Source of the DNA: Granulicatella seriolae
GTDB taxonomy: Bacteria > Bacillota > Bacilli > Lactobacillales > Aerococcaceae
Length of the DNA stretch: 64,000 nt
Assembly: GCF_024543085.1 (NCBI RefSeq)
Contig: NZ_JANHNZ010000002.1
Span: 329,422-393,421 of the forward strand
Direction of reading: 5' to 3'
Shown here piece after piece: positions 1 through 9,499 of the stretch. Positions within the stretch are counted from its first letter, which is position 1. Each line of letters starts with the position of its first letter. Below the pieces are notes generated by a model, which saw only the letters and a program-made list of their open reading frames with translations, did no database searches and was not told the origin of the DNA. The position numbers were made by a program, and so were the translations under genes.

Positions 1-1395
1 AACTTTATCTTTTGGTAGCTCAAAACCACTTTGAATGGAACCCACAATGATTTGTATTTGATGTAATCTAACCTCTTTTTGATCGCTAATTATGACATCA
101 ATCTGGAAATCATTGAACGTTTGCTCTACCTTCCGCGCTCGTTTAGCGTCAGAAACCACGACAAATCCACTAAGTTTTTGCTTTTTCCAGCGGTCAAACT
201 CCACTTTAACGAGTGGCATCTGTGAGAAAAATTGAGTCATAGCACGGTAGCTAATATTGTGAACTGCGTCAAACCGCTTATTGCCTAGGCCTTTTTGAAA
301 GAGTGCAAAATAGGTTTTAGCTTGCCGGCTGTCTTTTAGAATGTCTTTAATAGGTACAGCAAAAGCTTCCTTATTGATAACGACTCCTTGACTTTGTTTC
401 ATCATCAACCAATGTGCCTCTTCTTCGGACAAGCTTCTTTCCCGCTCCATAATACGAGCAAAATCATCGATTACGACATGTCCCTCTTCAGAAAAGTAAT
501 CCAAGATACTGGTCTTTTCTGGGTAGATGAGATCCAACCACCAGTGGGCATTGTTGACAATTTCTTGGGCTTGCAATTGCTCTAGTAGAGATTTTTTGTT
601 AGCCATAACCAGTTCTTTGACATTTTGGTCCTTGATACGAGAGGTTTCCTTATCAATCTGAGCCTCAATGTTAGGTGCTGCTGTCAAAAGAGCTTCTTTA
701 CTGATAGGTAATTCATCGGCTGGCAGTATGTGAATTTCTTTCAGATTCTCAATCGAGCGTTGATTTTCTACATCAAAGGTTCTTAAGGAATCTACTTCAA
801 TATCGAACAAATCAATTCTATACGGGTGGTCTTGATGGATGGAGTAAACGTCAATGATGCTTCCTCTAACAGAGTACTCCCCCGGTGCGGCTACCATACT
901 TTCTCGACGGTAACCCATTTGGCTTAATTGTTGACTCATATGCTCAATGGATGGTACTTGACTGCCTAACTGTAAGCTTAGGGAAAAGTCATCCCAAACG
1001 GAAGCAGGCACCAATCTTTTTCTCAGAGCAGCTAAAGAAAGCACTATAAAACCTGGCTTCTTATCTCTTAAAAATTGCAAAGCCTCTACTCGTTGACTAC
1101 GGATTTCTGGCGATACAAAGGCCATTTCGGCAGCTAGAGACTCCTCGGCAGAAAATAAATGTACCTGTTCCTGTGGAAACCAAGCCTGCAATTCCTCAAA
1201 CGCATGAACGGCTTGGAGCTGCGTTGGCGTGATAATCATGACTGGCACCTTGAGCGTTTCAAAGAGGGCTGCTTGAGCCAAATGCTTAGCTGACCCAGAC
1301 AAGCCTAAAATTAGTTGAGATGATAGCTGCTGACTAGTCGACAACCAAGGTTGAAAACTAGGGCTATTTTTTATGATATTAATAATTTCTTTCAT
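1..1395 (-). CDS. mfd: Transcription-repair coupling factor Mfd, N-terminal part
   Basis: Mfd removes RNA polymerase stalled at DNA lesions and recruits UvrA. The first 465 codons are present and the rest lies beyond the window's left edge. The start is ATG at 1393-1395, preceded by an AAAGGATG-type ribosome binding site. The visible protein is the N-terminal UvrB-like module: an opening helical segment, a degenerate P-loop region around residues 29-40 (GLSGSAK), and the PGEYSVRGSIIDVYS segment near residue 170, typical of Mfd and UvrB domain 1. The helicase half and the RNA polymerase-interaction domain cannot be checked. Gene order pth-mfd on one strand is the usual Firmicutes arrangement, so co-transcription with pth is likely. 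Confidence 0.93.
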   Translation of the reverse strand, partial: MKEIINIIKNSPSFQPWLSTSQQLSSQLILGLSGSAKHLAQAALFETLKVPVMIITPTQLQAVHAFEELQAWFPQEQVHLFSAEESLAAEMAFVSPEIRSQRVEALQFLRDKKPGFIVLSLAALRKRLVPASVWDDFSLSLQLGSQVPSIEHMSQQLSQMGYRRESMVAAPGEYSVRGSIIDVYSIHQDHPYRIDLFDIEVDSLRTFDVENQRSIENLKEIHILPADELPISKEALLTAAPNIEAQIDKETSRIKDQNVKELVMANKKSLLEQLQAQEIVNNAHWWLDLIYPEKTSILDYFSEEGHVVIDDFARIMERERSLSEEEAHWLMMKQSQGVVINKEAFAVPIKDILKDSRQAKTYFALFQKGLGNKRFDAVHNISYRAMTQFFSQMPLVKVEFDRWKKQKLSGFVVVSDAKRARKVEQTFNDFQIDVIISDQKEVRLHQIQIIVGSIQSGFELPKDKV

Positions 1396-1430
1396 GTGAC
1401 ATCCTTTCATGGGTAACCAATTTAAACTAC

Positions 1431-1456
1431 AAAAAGGCTCAGCAATCCACTGGGCC
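1431..1456 (-). terminator. Weak terminator-like hairpin between pth and mfd
   Basis: Read on the minus strand, GGCCCA and TGAGCC can pair with one mismatch around a 9-base loop and are followed by TTTTTG. It could attenuate pth-mfd read-through. The stem is short, so the call is tentative. Confidence 0.35.
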
Positions 1457-1487
1457 TGCAAAACTATTTACTTATCTGACGAATATT

Positions 1488-2057
1488 CTAAGACTTACTA
1501 TTATAGGTGTTCATGACCTTTTGAAAATCCCCCTGCTGAATCCAGTCATCAATGGCTGCAACAGCATCTTGAACAGCTGATAGTACATCCTCTTGCTCCT
1601 CTTTGGCAAATCCTGACAAAACATGATCAGTAACTGATCTACCAGAATATGGCCGCCCCACACCAACTTTGATGCGGTTAAATTCATTGCTATCTAGGCA
1701 AGAAATAATACTCTTAATCCCATTATGACCACCCGCATTGCCTTTTTGTCGCAAACGAATTTTTCCAACTGGTAAATCCATATCGTCATAAATTACCAAT
1801 ATATCTTTCAAATCAATATTAAAATAATTCATAATCGGTCGAATGGCTTGTCCTGATAGATTCATATAGGTTTGAGGCTTTAAAAAGATCACTTTTTCAC
1901 CATTGATAAATTCTTCAAAAAAAACAGCATCAAACATAACCTTATTGAATTCTTTCTTATTTTGAAAGGCCCACTCATCTAACGAGATAAAGCCAATATT
2001 GTGCCGATTGTTGCGGTATTTAGCTCCCGGATTTCCTAATCCAACAACTAACTTCAT
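1488..2057 (-). CDS. pth: Peptidyl-tRNA hydrolase Pth
   Basis: Pth cleaves the ester bond of peptidyl-tRNAs dropped from ribosomes and recycles the tRNA. The 189-residue product has the normal family length. It opens with MKLVVGLGNPGAKY; the catalytic His is about residue 19 in NNRHNIGF, and YDDMDLPVGKIRLR followed by NAGGHNG is the conserved substrate-binding region. An upstream ATG at 2165 would add 36 unrelated residues. The start at 2057 is preferred because AGGTGA precedes it and the family begins there. It lies upstream of mfd on the same strand and divergent from ldh. Confidence 0.96.
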   Translation of the reverse strand: MKLVVGLGNPGAKYRNNRHNIGFISLDEWAFQNKKEFNKVMFDAVFFEEFINGEKVIFLKPQTYMNLSGQAIRPIMNYFNIDLKDILVIYDDMDLPVGKIRLRQKGNAGGHNGIKSIISCLDSNEFNRIKVGVGRPYSGRSVTDHVLSGFAKEEQEDVLSAVQDAVAAIDDWIQQGDFQKVMNTYNSKS

Positions 2058-2182
2058 TCTTTCACCTAATTTCCATTTTTTAGTCTTGTCTATTATAACA
2101 CTTTCTTCAAAAAATGCCTTATATGAGGTATAAAAAATATTTTTAGTGAAAATGAAAATTTTCATAACTAAGAAATCGCTAC

Positions 2183-2204
2183 CACGAAATATTCGTGATA
2201 TAAT
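2183..2204 (+). promoter_or_regulatory. ldh promoter with palindromic operator
   Basis: An extended -10 (TGATATAAT, hexamer 2199-2204) lies 42 bases before the ldh start. The spacer upstream of it holds a perfect palindrome, CACGAA-ATA-TTCGTG (2183-2197), which a repressor would occupy in competition with RNA polymerase. The -35 is poor. Rex is a reasonable candidate because it controls ldh in many Firmicutes, but the match to the TTGTGAA-type Rex half-site is imperfect. Confidence 0.6.
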
Positions 2205-2213
2205 AGAAGTTAA

Positions 2214-3218
<1,005 letters not shown>

Positions 3219-3238
3219 GACTTGTCTTAAGAATTGAA

Positions 3239-3277
3239 AAAGCTGCAAAATCACTCAAATGATTTTGCAGCTTTTTT
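3239..3277 (+). terminator. Rho-independent terminator of ldh
   Basis: A perfect 13-bp stem (AGCTGCAAAATCA pairing with TGATTTTGCAGCT) with a 6-base loop is followed by a run of six or more T. It lies 22 bases after the ldh stop. Confidence 0.95.
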
Positions 3278-3292
3278 GCTTACGTACATAGA

Positions 3293-3462
3293 AAACGAGT
3301 CCCTAGCCTAACTGTTGGAAATGAGAACGGTGGCACCGCCGTGAGCCTTGGTCTCCCGGCTTAGCTGTCTACGCGGCTGTAATCGGCTAAAGCCGAACAT
3401 CCGCTGTGCGTCAGCTATGCTGATGCACCGTTATTTCCAACAGTTAGGCTAGGGACTCGTTT
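3293..3462 (+). repeat. R1: 170-bp palindromic intergenic element, + orientation
   Basis: Outer arms 3293-3322 and 3433-3462 form a perfect 30-bp inverted repeat. The enclosed core starts GAGAACGGTGGCACC, runs through GTGAGCC and TTAGCTGTCTACG, has the hairpin TCGGCT-aa-AGCCGA, and ends CACCGTT. The same core recurs at 3579, 17011, 31246, 39304 and 42339 with unrelated outer arms. This copy carries GCGG/CCGC in an inner stem where others have GTGG/CCAC, a compensatory change. Confidence 0.9.
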
Positions 3463-3578
3463 ATGCACCCCTTATAGTAATGGGTTGTTTAATATTCTAA
3501 TCGGAAAATCCTACTTTAAAAATTTACCAATTTCCTGCTACAGAGGCGGCTGGGTAAAAAGTCCCTGCTGCTATTTAA

Positions 3579-3755
3579 ACAAAAGAGTTTTGCGAAAATC
3601 TTACCAGAAATAACGGTGTAAAGCATAGCTGGCGCACAGTGGATGTTTCGGCTTCAGCCGATTACAGCCACGTAGACAGCTAAGCCAGTGAGACCTTGGC
3701 TCACGGCGGTGCCACCGTTCTCATTTCTGGTAAGATTTTCGCAAAACTCTTTTGT
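3579..3755 (-). repeat. R2: 177-bp palindromic intergenic element, - orientation
   Basis: The arms 3579-3611 and 3723-3755 are a perfect 33-bp inverted repeat whose sequence is unrelated to the R1 arms except for the shared GAGT/ACTC edge. The core is the reverse complement of the R1 core. The ends read ACAAAAGAGT and ACTCTTTTGT, so a transcript from either side would finish in a stable stem followed by U-rich sequence. Confidence 0.9.
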
Positions 3756-3861
3756 GATTTAAAAATAGATATTAGTCATTATAACTTTTTGCCTAACCCC
3801 TAGTTTCATTTATTTGACAGCTAAAGTGAATACTGGACTACAAATAAGTAAAAATAGAGCA

Positions 3862-4827
3862 TTATTTTCCTTTTTCCTCAAAAAGCGGTTTGTAGAAACT
3901 TCGATTGTCCAAGCCGAAAATTCTCTCTGAGAACTCTCCCGGCTCCGTTTTTTGAAGTGCGGTACCAATCATATTAACACTAGCATCAATCATATCAATC
4001 TGATGTAATAATTCCGCTTCTAACAGCTGAGGTCGAACTGGCGAACCGTATTCCAATTTACCATGATGAGCTAAGATAAGGTGCTTTAATACGATAACTT
4101 CTTCCGTGTTTTCATCAATATTCAGCTCCTGACAAGCCTTAGAAATCTCCTCTTCCAAAAGAACAATATGCCCTAAAAGTTGACCATTCAAGGTATACTC
4201 CGTAGCAAACGGCCCACTTAGTTCAATTGTCTTTCCAATATCATGCAAGATAACCCCCGCGTAAAGTAGAGGTTTTGACACTTGCTCATACTGCGAAGCA
4301 ATCGCTTTGGCCAAGCGCAACATGGATATCGTATGGTAACTCAAGCCACCTACGTAGGCATGGTGGTTGCGTTTGGCAGCAGGAAACTCATAAAATTCCT
4401 TATGAAACTTATTCAGGATGAAGCGAACAATTCGATTGATCGGTGCACTAGTAATCTCAAATAAGGTTTCAGTAAATTCTTCTAGCATATCTTCCTTAGT
4501 TAGCGGAGCTTTTTCCAAGAATTGGTCAATTCTAGATGGCTCACCACGTGTTGGGTCAGCCGGTCTTAATGCCGTAATCTTAACTTGTGGCGTACCGTTG
4601 TAAAGGCTCCGTTTTCCACTTAAAAAGACAATCGTTCCCGCTTGGAATCGCTCAATTTCTTCTGGGTTAGCCGACCAGTATTGGCCATCCATTTGTCCAG
4701 ATTTGTCTTGGAAAGTAAATGAAATATAGGGCTTACCATTTTTTGCAGTTCTAACAGTGGCTGATTTGACGAATAAAAACAGCTCGAGGTTTTCATCATT
4801 GCCATGCTCATATAATTTTTTTGTCAT
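3862..4827 (-). CDS. yhaM: 3'-5' exoribonuclease YhaM
   Basis: YhaM trims RNA 3' ends and also attacks single-stranded DNA. The 321-residue protein matches the family length. An N-terminal OB-fold (about residues 10-90, including GKPYISFTFQDKSGQMDGQYW) precedes an HD domain, with the histidine pair near residue 154 (HHAYVGGLSYH) and HDIGK near residue 195 supplying metal ligands. It ends a tight group: 15 bases separate it from yhaN upstream. R2 lies just beyond its stop. Confidence 0.95.
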   Translation of the reverse strand: MTKKLYEHGNDENLELFLFVKSATVRTAKNGKPYISFTFQDKSGQMDGQYWSANPEEIERFQAGTIVFLSGKRSLYNGTPQVKITALRPADPTRGEPSRIDQFLEKAPLTKEDMLEEFTETLFEITSAPINRIVRFILNKFHKEFYEFPAAKRNHHAYVGGLSYHTISMLRLAKAIASQYEQVSKPLLYAGVILHDIGKTIELSGPFATEYTLNGQLLGHIVLLEEEISKACQELNIDENTEEVIVLKHLILAHHGKLEYGSPVRPQLLEAELLHQIDMIDASVNMIGTALQKTEPGEFSERIFGLDNRSFYKPLFEEKGK

Positions 4828-4842
4828 AATCTACCTACTTTC

Positions 4843-7581
4843 TTATCTATGATTGTTGAGTAAGGTTAGCTGTTGTCTTGGAAACAAGTGATCCATATGG
4901 CTATCTAGGGTAAAGTAGATAACTTGAGTATCTTGGCTAATTTCTTGTAAAATCTCCATCATAAGGTTCTTACGTTTATCATCGAAATTGACAAATCCAT
5001 CATCCACAACTAGTGGCAGTGGTGCTTTTAATGCCAAATGCTTGATAAAAGCCAATCTCATGGATACATAAAGTTGGTCCAAAGTCCCTTGAGAGAGCTG
5101 ATTGAATTGAAAATAGTCCCCATCAGATGCTTCAACGAATTGCTGCTGTTCAGATAAATGTATACTTTTAAAAGCTCCAAAAGTCAGCCTTGAAAAATAG
5201 TTACTGGCTTGCTCTAAGACCTGTTGGAATTGACCTTCTTTTCCTTGAGTTAAAGTTCTTTGTAAGATATTTGAAGCCATTTTATAGGCTGCCCAATCTA
5301 CCATTTGTCTCCTAGTCATTTCAACTTTAGCTTCATATTCTTGTAAGAGCTCGTGATAGGAACCACTTTCTTCCAAGAATCTAATCTCTTGTTCAACTTT
5401 GGCCCATTCTTCATTCAGCTGTTCTTCAACAAGTTGCTCCTCTTGGATAGTCATCTCCAAATCTGTCACTTGTCCCTCAATCTCCGCTTTTGCAGAAAAG
5501 TTAGCCAATTGTTCTTGATAAGGCTCTATGAGTTTCCAATAATGGCTAATTTTAGCAGCTACTTGCTCTTGTTTTTCCCTTTGCTCCGATAGATGATAGA
5601 AATCTTCTTGAGAAGATGTTCCACTTGCTTCCAGAATAGCTTCTTTCTTTGCTTGAGCTGTTTGAATGGTTTTCTTTAAGTCAGATAGGTCACGTTCTAG
5701 CTCTACTTTTTTGTCCAAGCTGCTTTGTTTTTGAAGCTGCGCACCCTGGCTTTCTTGCACAAAATGCTTCAAAGCTCTCCATTCATCAACTAAAGAATCT
5801 CTGCTTTTTTCATTTCTATACTGTTTGAAAAAGGCAATCTCTTGTCGAAAAGTATCTAAGGCCTGACTTAAACCCGCTACCTCTGCCTCCAGAGCTTTTT
5901 CTTTTTCTTGCAAACGGCGATAAGTTTCAAATGGATCTTGATAGAGAATATCTTGTAAGGTCAACTTAACGTCTTGGTATCCATGTTTGCTTAGCCAAGC
6001 TGCTTTGTTTTGTTTTACTTCCTCTAACTTAGCTTGTAGTTCCTCGACTTCTCGGTTAAGTTGGACCTGTTGAGCCACTTCATCTGTTAAAAGTGTCTGA
6101 AGCAAGTCTTGGTCTTGTGGATGACTAACGTTGGAACGGCCTTTTCCAACTTTAGTCACTAATAGAAATATGGCGATACCAACGAGTCCTATTTCTCCCC
6201 CTAGAAAATATAAAAAGGATGGCTGACCTAAGTCAAAAGGATAGAAAAATGGAAGAGCACTTGCAAGAAGAAAAAGAAAAACAGATAAATAGACATAAAA
6301 ATAGCTAGCTGGCCTTACTTTGTTTTCTTTTGGCACTTCTTTAGAATTTGTGCGGCTTTGGTAACTAGACACCTGCTGTAAGCTGACCTCTCGTTGAACC
6401 ATCAATTTGGACAATTGTTCTTGAATCTGACTTTCTTTTTGAAGTAGCTGCTGAGCTTCTAACCTAGCATCCCCAACTATAGTTGACGGAATAATAACTT
6501 TACGGCTAATCCCTAAACTCGCCAACTGCACTTCTTGTTCGTGTTCAAGTTGGTCTAGGACTTTGCCCACCTCAATAAAGCGAAATTCTTTTTCGAAAAC
6601 CTCTTCTTCTTTTCCTAATAAGTGCTTAATTGCAGCTTGGTTATCATCGATCCATCGGTCTGGATATGCTAACTTCAAATGAAAATCAAGCTCTTGCAAC
6701 TTATCTTGTACTTGATCAATTCTGTCTTGCGCCTGACTTTCTATTAAACTAGCTCGTTCAAATTCAGACAATAGCTCTTTAGAAAAGGACCCATAATTTT
6801 GACTAGAAACCTGTTTCTTATCCACTAACCATTCTTGATAGATTGGATATAGACTAAGTAGATTTTTTGTTTCTTCTAAGGTAGTTTTAGTTTCTTGCGC
6901 ATGTTGACGTAAGTGAGTCCGTTTTTCCTGCAATTGGTATTGATGCACTTTTAGATCTTGGTAGCGATGATCTAGTTCTTTACTAGCTAGGAGTCTTTTT
7001 TTTATGAGTTGCGCTTCTTTAAGGTCCTGATTTAAGGGATATTTGGTCCCTTTACTTCGATAGAGATGGTTAGCTGATTTATCAAAATTCTTGATTACGT
7101 CCACCACGTGTTGACTTCCCGTAAATCCTATACTGAGTAAGTACTCATTGACCATATCAGGTGACACGCGTCCAAAATCCTGCAACTGAGTCCAATTGAA
7201 GGAGTAGATTGCCTGAAAGCGTTCCTGATTGACATTATAAAACAAGTGGCTCAGATCAGGCTGCTCAATGATTTGTCCATCTTCTTGAATCCAAGTCAGC
7301 TTGCCTTTCCCAGAACTGGTCGTTCGCTCAAGAATCAATCTACCATAGCGAGCATCTTCTATATAAAGCCGCCCACCAGTAGTCTGGCCTTTTTTAGGTG
7401 TGAAGGAATATTCGTTGTTGGTACGGTTAGGAAATCCATAAAGAATATGACCAATTAAATTACGAATGGAGGACTTGCCCGACTCGTTAGGTCCACTGAA
7501 AACCTGTAGATTAGCATCTAGTTCAAATGTTTCTTGAAGCCATTTGCCATAGCCAAATATTTCAACTTTTCGAATGATCAT
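4843..7581 (-). CDS. yhaN: YhaN-like AAA ATPase, SbcC/Rad50-type
   Basis: A large SMC/SbcC-like ATPase expected to pair with the YhaO nuclease. The 912-residue protein has Walker A GPNESGKSS near residue 30, long coiled coils on both sides of a hydrophobic region (about 427-477, two membrane segments), an ABC-like LSQGTLDQLY near 825, and a Walker B-type LPLVVDDGFVNFDD near 865. The central membrane hairpin replaces the zinc hook of SbcC and suggests anchoring of the coiled-coil apex, as in B. subtilis YhaN. Its ATG overlaps the yhaO stop by one base, implying translational coupling. Confidence 0.9.
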   Translation of the reverse strand: MIIRKVEIFGYGKWLQETFELDANLQVFSGPNESGKSSIRNLIGHILYGFPNRTNNEYSFTPKKGQTTGGRLYIEDARYGRLILERTTSSGKGKLTWIQEDGQIIEQPDLSHLFYNVNQERFQAIYSFNWTQLQDFGRVSPDMVNEYLLSIGFTGSQHVVDVIKNFDKSANHLYRSKGTKYPLNQDLKEAQLIKKRLLASKELDHRYQDLKVHQYQLQEKRTHLRQHAQETKTTLEETKNLLSLYPIYQEWLVDKKQVSSQNYGSFSKELLSEFERASLIESQAQDRIDQVQDKLQELDFHLKLAYPDRWIDDNQAAIKHLLGKEEEVFEKEFRFIEVGKVLDQLEHEQEVQLASLGISRKVIIPSTIVGDARLEAQQLLQKESQIQEQLSKLMVQREVSLQQVSSYQSRTNSKEVPKENKVRPASYFYVYLSVFLFLLASALPFFYPFDLGQPSFLYFLGGEIGLVGIAIFLLVTKVGKGRSNVSHPQDQDLLQTLLTDEVAQQVQLNREVEELQAKLEEVKQNKAAWLSKHGYQDVKLTLQDILYQDPFETYRRLQEKEKALEAEVAGLSQALDTFRQEIAFFKQYRNEKSRDSLVDEWRALKHFVQESQGAQLQKQSSLDKKVELERDLSDLKKTIQTAQAKKEAILEASGTSSQEDFYHLSEQREKQEQVAAKISHYWKLIEPYQEQLANFSAKAEIEGQVTDLEMTIQEEQLVEEQLNEEWAKVEQEIRFLEESGSYHELLQEYEAKVEMTRRQMVDWAAYKMASNILQRTLTQGKEGQFQQVLEQASNYFSRLTFGAFKSIHLSEQQQFVEASDGDYFQFNQLSQGTLDQLYVSMRLAFIKHLALKAPLPLVVDDGFVNFDDKRKNLMMEILQEISQDTQVIYFTLDSHMDHLFPRQQLTLLNNHR

Positions 7582-8840
7582 CAGGAATCAACTCCTTTGT
7601 GGAAGGATTGGTTGAGCAGTATTTCAACTTGTCCCATAACATCCTCTTGAAACTGTTGATTGATTGGGAGACTATCTCTTAGATTTGCATAATCTCGATT
7701 GGACATCAAATCTGTTAATGCTTTTTGGAAATGTTGTGGAGCTTGATAGTATGCTTTGCTGTCTTGGAAACTTTCTTCCAGTTGCTCTTGTTGCGGCCAG
7801 AAAACTTGCTCTTGTGCTGGACCTAGTTTTATTTGGTAGAGGTAAAGCAATTGTTTGTCTGAGTCAATCAGCTCTTGCAGGACTATCAATCTGTCTTCTT
7901 CTCTTAGTAAATGAAAGACCTCTTGACTCAAGTCATCAAAATTGGTCAATACCAGTGACAGTAAGAAAAACCTTTTCTCATCCAAGTGCAAATGACTTAT
8001 TTTCGTGGAAATCGCTAAAGCCAGCTCTTGAAAAGTGACAAGTCCTTTCAGATCGACCTCTTCTTCTAGCCATATAATTGGTGATGTTTCAAAAAATTCT
8101 ATTTGATTTTGATTAGATACCGTTTTTGTTGGAGTAAGATTGACCAAATATGCTCCCTTAACACCAAGTTCTTTTCGCTTAAAGCCCTGGCTGTTTCCAG
8201 GATAGACAATTAATGGGTCATCAGACAAAACTTGTCGTTGGTGGATATGGCCTAAAGCCCAGTAATCATACTGTTTAGCCTGCATTTCTCCAATTGAAAA
8301 TGGCGCATATGCAGCAACTTCCTTGTCAGACCCATCCAAAAAGCCATGATAAATACCAATTTGCACATCTACATGCGATTCACGATTAGGAAAATCATTC
8401 ACCATCCGTTCGCTAACCCAACGCCTAGGATAGCTAAAACCCGTTAAAGCTATCCGTTCATTTGATTTTGTGGTCAAATAGATGGTTTCAACACTAGTAC
8501 CAAATACGTAGGTATTATCTGGGAAAGACATGTGTAAGGCTGATTCTTGCCAGAAATCATGGTTACCTTGAATCAAAAAAACTGGAATCTGAACCTGACG
8601 AAGACGTTCAAACTGTTTGATCACAAAGACACGCTCTTGAATGTGTTGGAATTCTGTATCATAAAGATCGCCCGCCACTATCAAAAAGTCAACTTTCTCT
8701 TCAATAGCCCTATCAATAATTACTTCAAAAGCTCGGTAGCTCGCCTCTTTTGCCTTTTTGGCCATCTGACTATCTTTTTTTCCCAATCCTTTAAATGGAC
8801 TTCCTAGGTGATTATCTGCTGTATGAATAAATCGTACCAC
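7581..8840 (-). CDS. yhaO: YhaO metallophosphoesterase, SbcD/Mre11-type nuclease subunit
   Basis: Predicted DNA exonuclease partner of YhaN. The metallophosphatase domain covers about residues 1-220, with TADNHLGSPF near the start, GDLYD, GNHDFW and ALGHIHQR as metal-ligand motifs. A GTG start at 8840 is chosen: AAGGAGGG lies five bases before it and the conserved VRFIHTADNH follows at once. A longer reading from 8888 would begin inside the yheA terminator. The remaining 200 residues are the less conserved capping region. Confidence 0.92.
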   Translation of the reverse strand: MVRFIHTADNHLGSPFKGLGKKDSQMAKKAKEASYRAFEVIIDRAIEEKVDFLIVAGDLYDTEFQHIQERVFVIKQFERLRQVQIPVFLIQGNHDFWQESALHMSFPDNTYVFGTSVETIYLTTKSNERIALTGFSYPRRWVSERMVNDFPNRESHVDVQIGIYHGFLDGSDKEVAAYAPFSIGEMQAKQYDYWALGHIHQRQVLSDDPLIVYPGNSQGFKRKELGVKGAYLVNLTPTKTVSNQNQIEFFETSPIIWLEEEVDLKGLVTFQELALAISTKISHLHLDEKRFFLLSLVLTNFDDLSQEVFHLLREEDRLIVLQELIDSDKQLLYLYQIKLGPAQEQVFWPQQEQLEESFQDSKAYYQAPQHFQKALTDLMSNRDYANLRDSLPINQQFQEDVMGQVEILLNQSFHKGVDS

Positions 8841-8872
8841 GGTCTCCCTCCTTCCCAACAAATTAACCTTAC

Positions 8873-8906
8873 AAAAAAAGGAGCCCATGCACTGGGCATT
8901 TGCTCC
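8873..8906 (-). terminator. Terminator between yheA and yhaO
   Basis: On the minus strand GGAGCAAATGCCCAGTGCA leads into TGGGCTCC and seven T. The GCCCA/TGGGC stem, extended by GGAGC/GCTCC alternatives, gives a hairpin with a T tract 14 bases after the yheA stop. The yhaO start lies 33 bases further on, so this may be a partial terminator. Confidence 0.75.
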
Positions 8907-8919
8907 ATTTATCTTGTAA

Positions 8920-9261
8920 TTATTTTGGTGCGTATAATTCTTGCAATGGTAAAGTGATAATACGGTTAATATCTTGCATCACTAAGTTAAGTTGTTGCTC
9001 AGCTTGCATTAATTGTTGAATCAACTCATGCTCACTAGCTTTTTGACCTACTTCTTGTGCTTTTTGAATTTCTTCTTCTGTAATTTCTTGACCAGAGTAT
9101 TGCTTTTCTTGAAGCGCCACATTCACATCGCGAAACTCATCAAACAACGCTTTAGCCGTTTCGTCAGCTTCAATAGCCTCAAAAGCGTTCTTAACTTTGT
9201 TGAATTGTTCCATCTCTCTTAATTCTCTTTCCAACTGGTTGGCAGTATCATAAATGTTCAA
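8920..9261 (-). CDS. YheA/UPF0342 family protein
   Basis: A 113-residue, all-helical, acidic protein of the YlbF/YmcA superfamily. It matches the UPF0342 (YheA) pattern: MNIYDTANQLERELRE at the start, DETAKALFDEFRDV in the middle, and INRIITLPLQELY at the end. YlbF and YmcA modulate RNase Y in Bacillus, but the role of YheA itself is not established. Its position beside yhaO-yhaN-yhaM is conserved in Firmicutes. AAAGGGG precedes the start. Confidence 0.88.
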   Translation of the reverse strand: MNIYDTANQLERELREMEQFNKVKNAFEAIEADETAKALFDEFRDVNVALQEKQYSGQEITEEEIQKAQEVGQKASEHELIQQLMQAEQQLNLVMQDINRIITLPLQELYAPK

Positions 9262-9404
9262 AAAAATAATCCCCTTTCATTAATAAATGTCTAGAACAAT
9301 CCTACCATACTTTAAGAAAAATATCCATAATCAGAACGTATATTCGTGCGGGTTTTTGGTATCTTGTACTTCCGATAATCAATGATTACTACTGTCTAAA
9401 AATA

Positions 9405-9413
9405 TGGTATACT
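9405..9413 (+). promoter_or_regulatory. Extended -10 promoter with no gene downstream
   Basis: TGGTATACT gives a TG-N extended -10 with hexamer TATACT (9408-9413). No good -35 is seen. A transcript would start near 9420, pass through the CRISPR-repeat-like unit and end at the 9500-9569 terminator. Confidence 0.45.
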
Positions 9414-9462
9414 ATATAAAACAGTTTACCTGTTGCACTCTCAAAAATGATGGGTGTTATAT

Positions 9463-9498
9463 GTTTTTGCACTCTCCATAATTTCCTATCACTAAAAC
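9463..9498 (+). other. Single 36-nt unit resembling a type II-A CRISPR repeat
   Basis: The unit opens GTTTTTGCACTCTCC and ends TAAAAC. Type II-A repeats of the S. thermophilus CRISPR1 class are 36 nt, open GTTTTTGTACTCTCA and end in an A-rich ..AAC. Only one full unit is present and no cas gene is in the window, so it is a remnant, an orphan or a coincidence. The 30 bases before it would be a spacer-sized segment, but no clean second repeat lies upstream of that. Confidence 0.35.
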
Positions 9499-9499
9499 C

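Larger units (their letters stand above)
3279..3861. other. Convergent intergenic region ldh/yhaM with two R elements
   Basis: No credible gene. The space holds R1 and R2 in opposite orientations. Copies of a short sequence GGACTTTTTACCCAGCC lie at 3548-3564 (minus strand) and, altered, at 3784-3800 (plus strand), bracketing R2. yhaM has no other obvious terminator, so R2 probably serves as one. Confidence 0.8.

Noticed and set aside
3320..3345. T-box riboswitch in the R element core (GGTGGCACCGCC resembles the T-box GGGTGGNACCGCG)
   Set aside because: The elements lie after genes rather than before tRNA-ligase or amino-acid genes, have no stem I or specifier, and the match is mostly due to the palindromic GGTG/CACC. 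It is kept only as a curiosity.
9433..9498. Calling a CRISPR array
   Set aside because: Only one complete 36-nt unit is present, no clean second repeat exists at the expected position, and no cas genes are in the window. It is reported as an orphan repeat-like unit instead.
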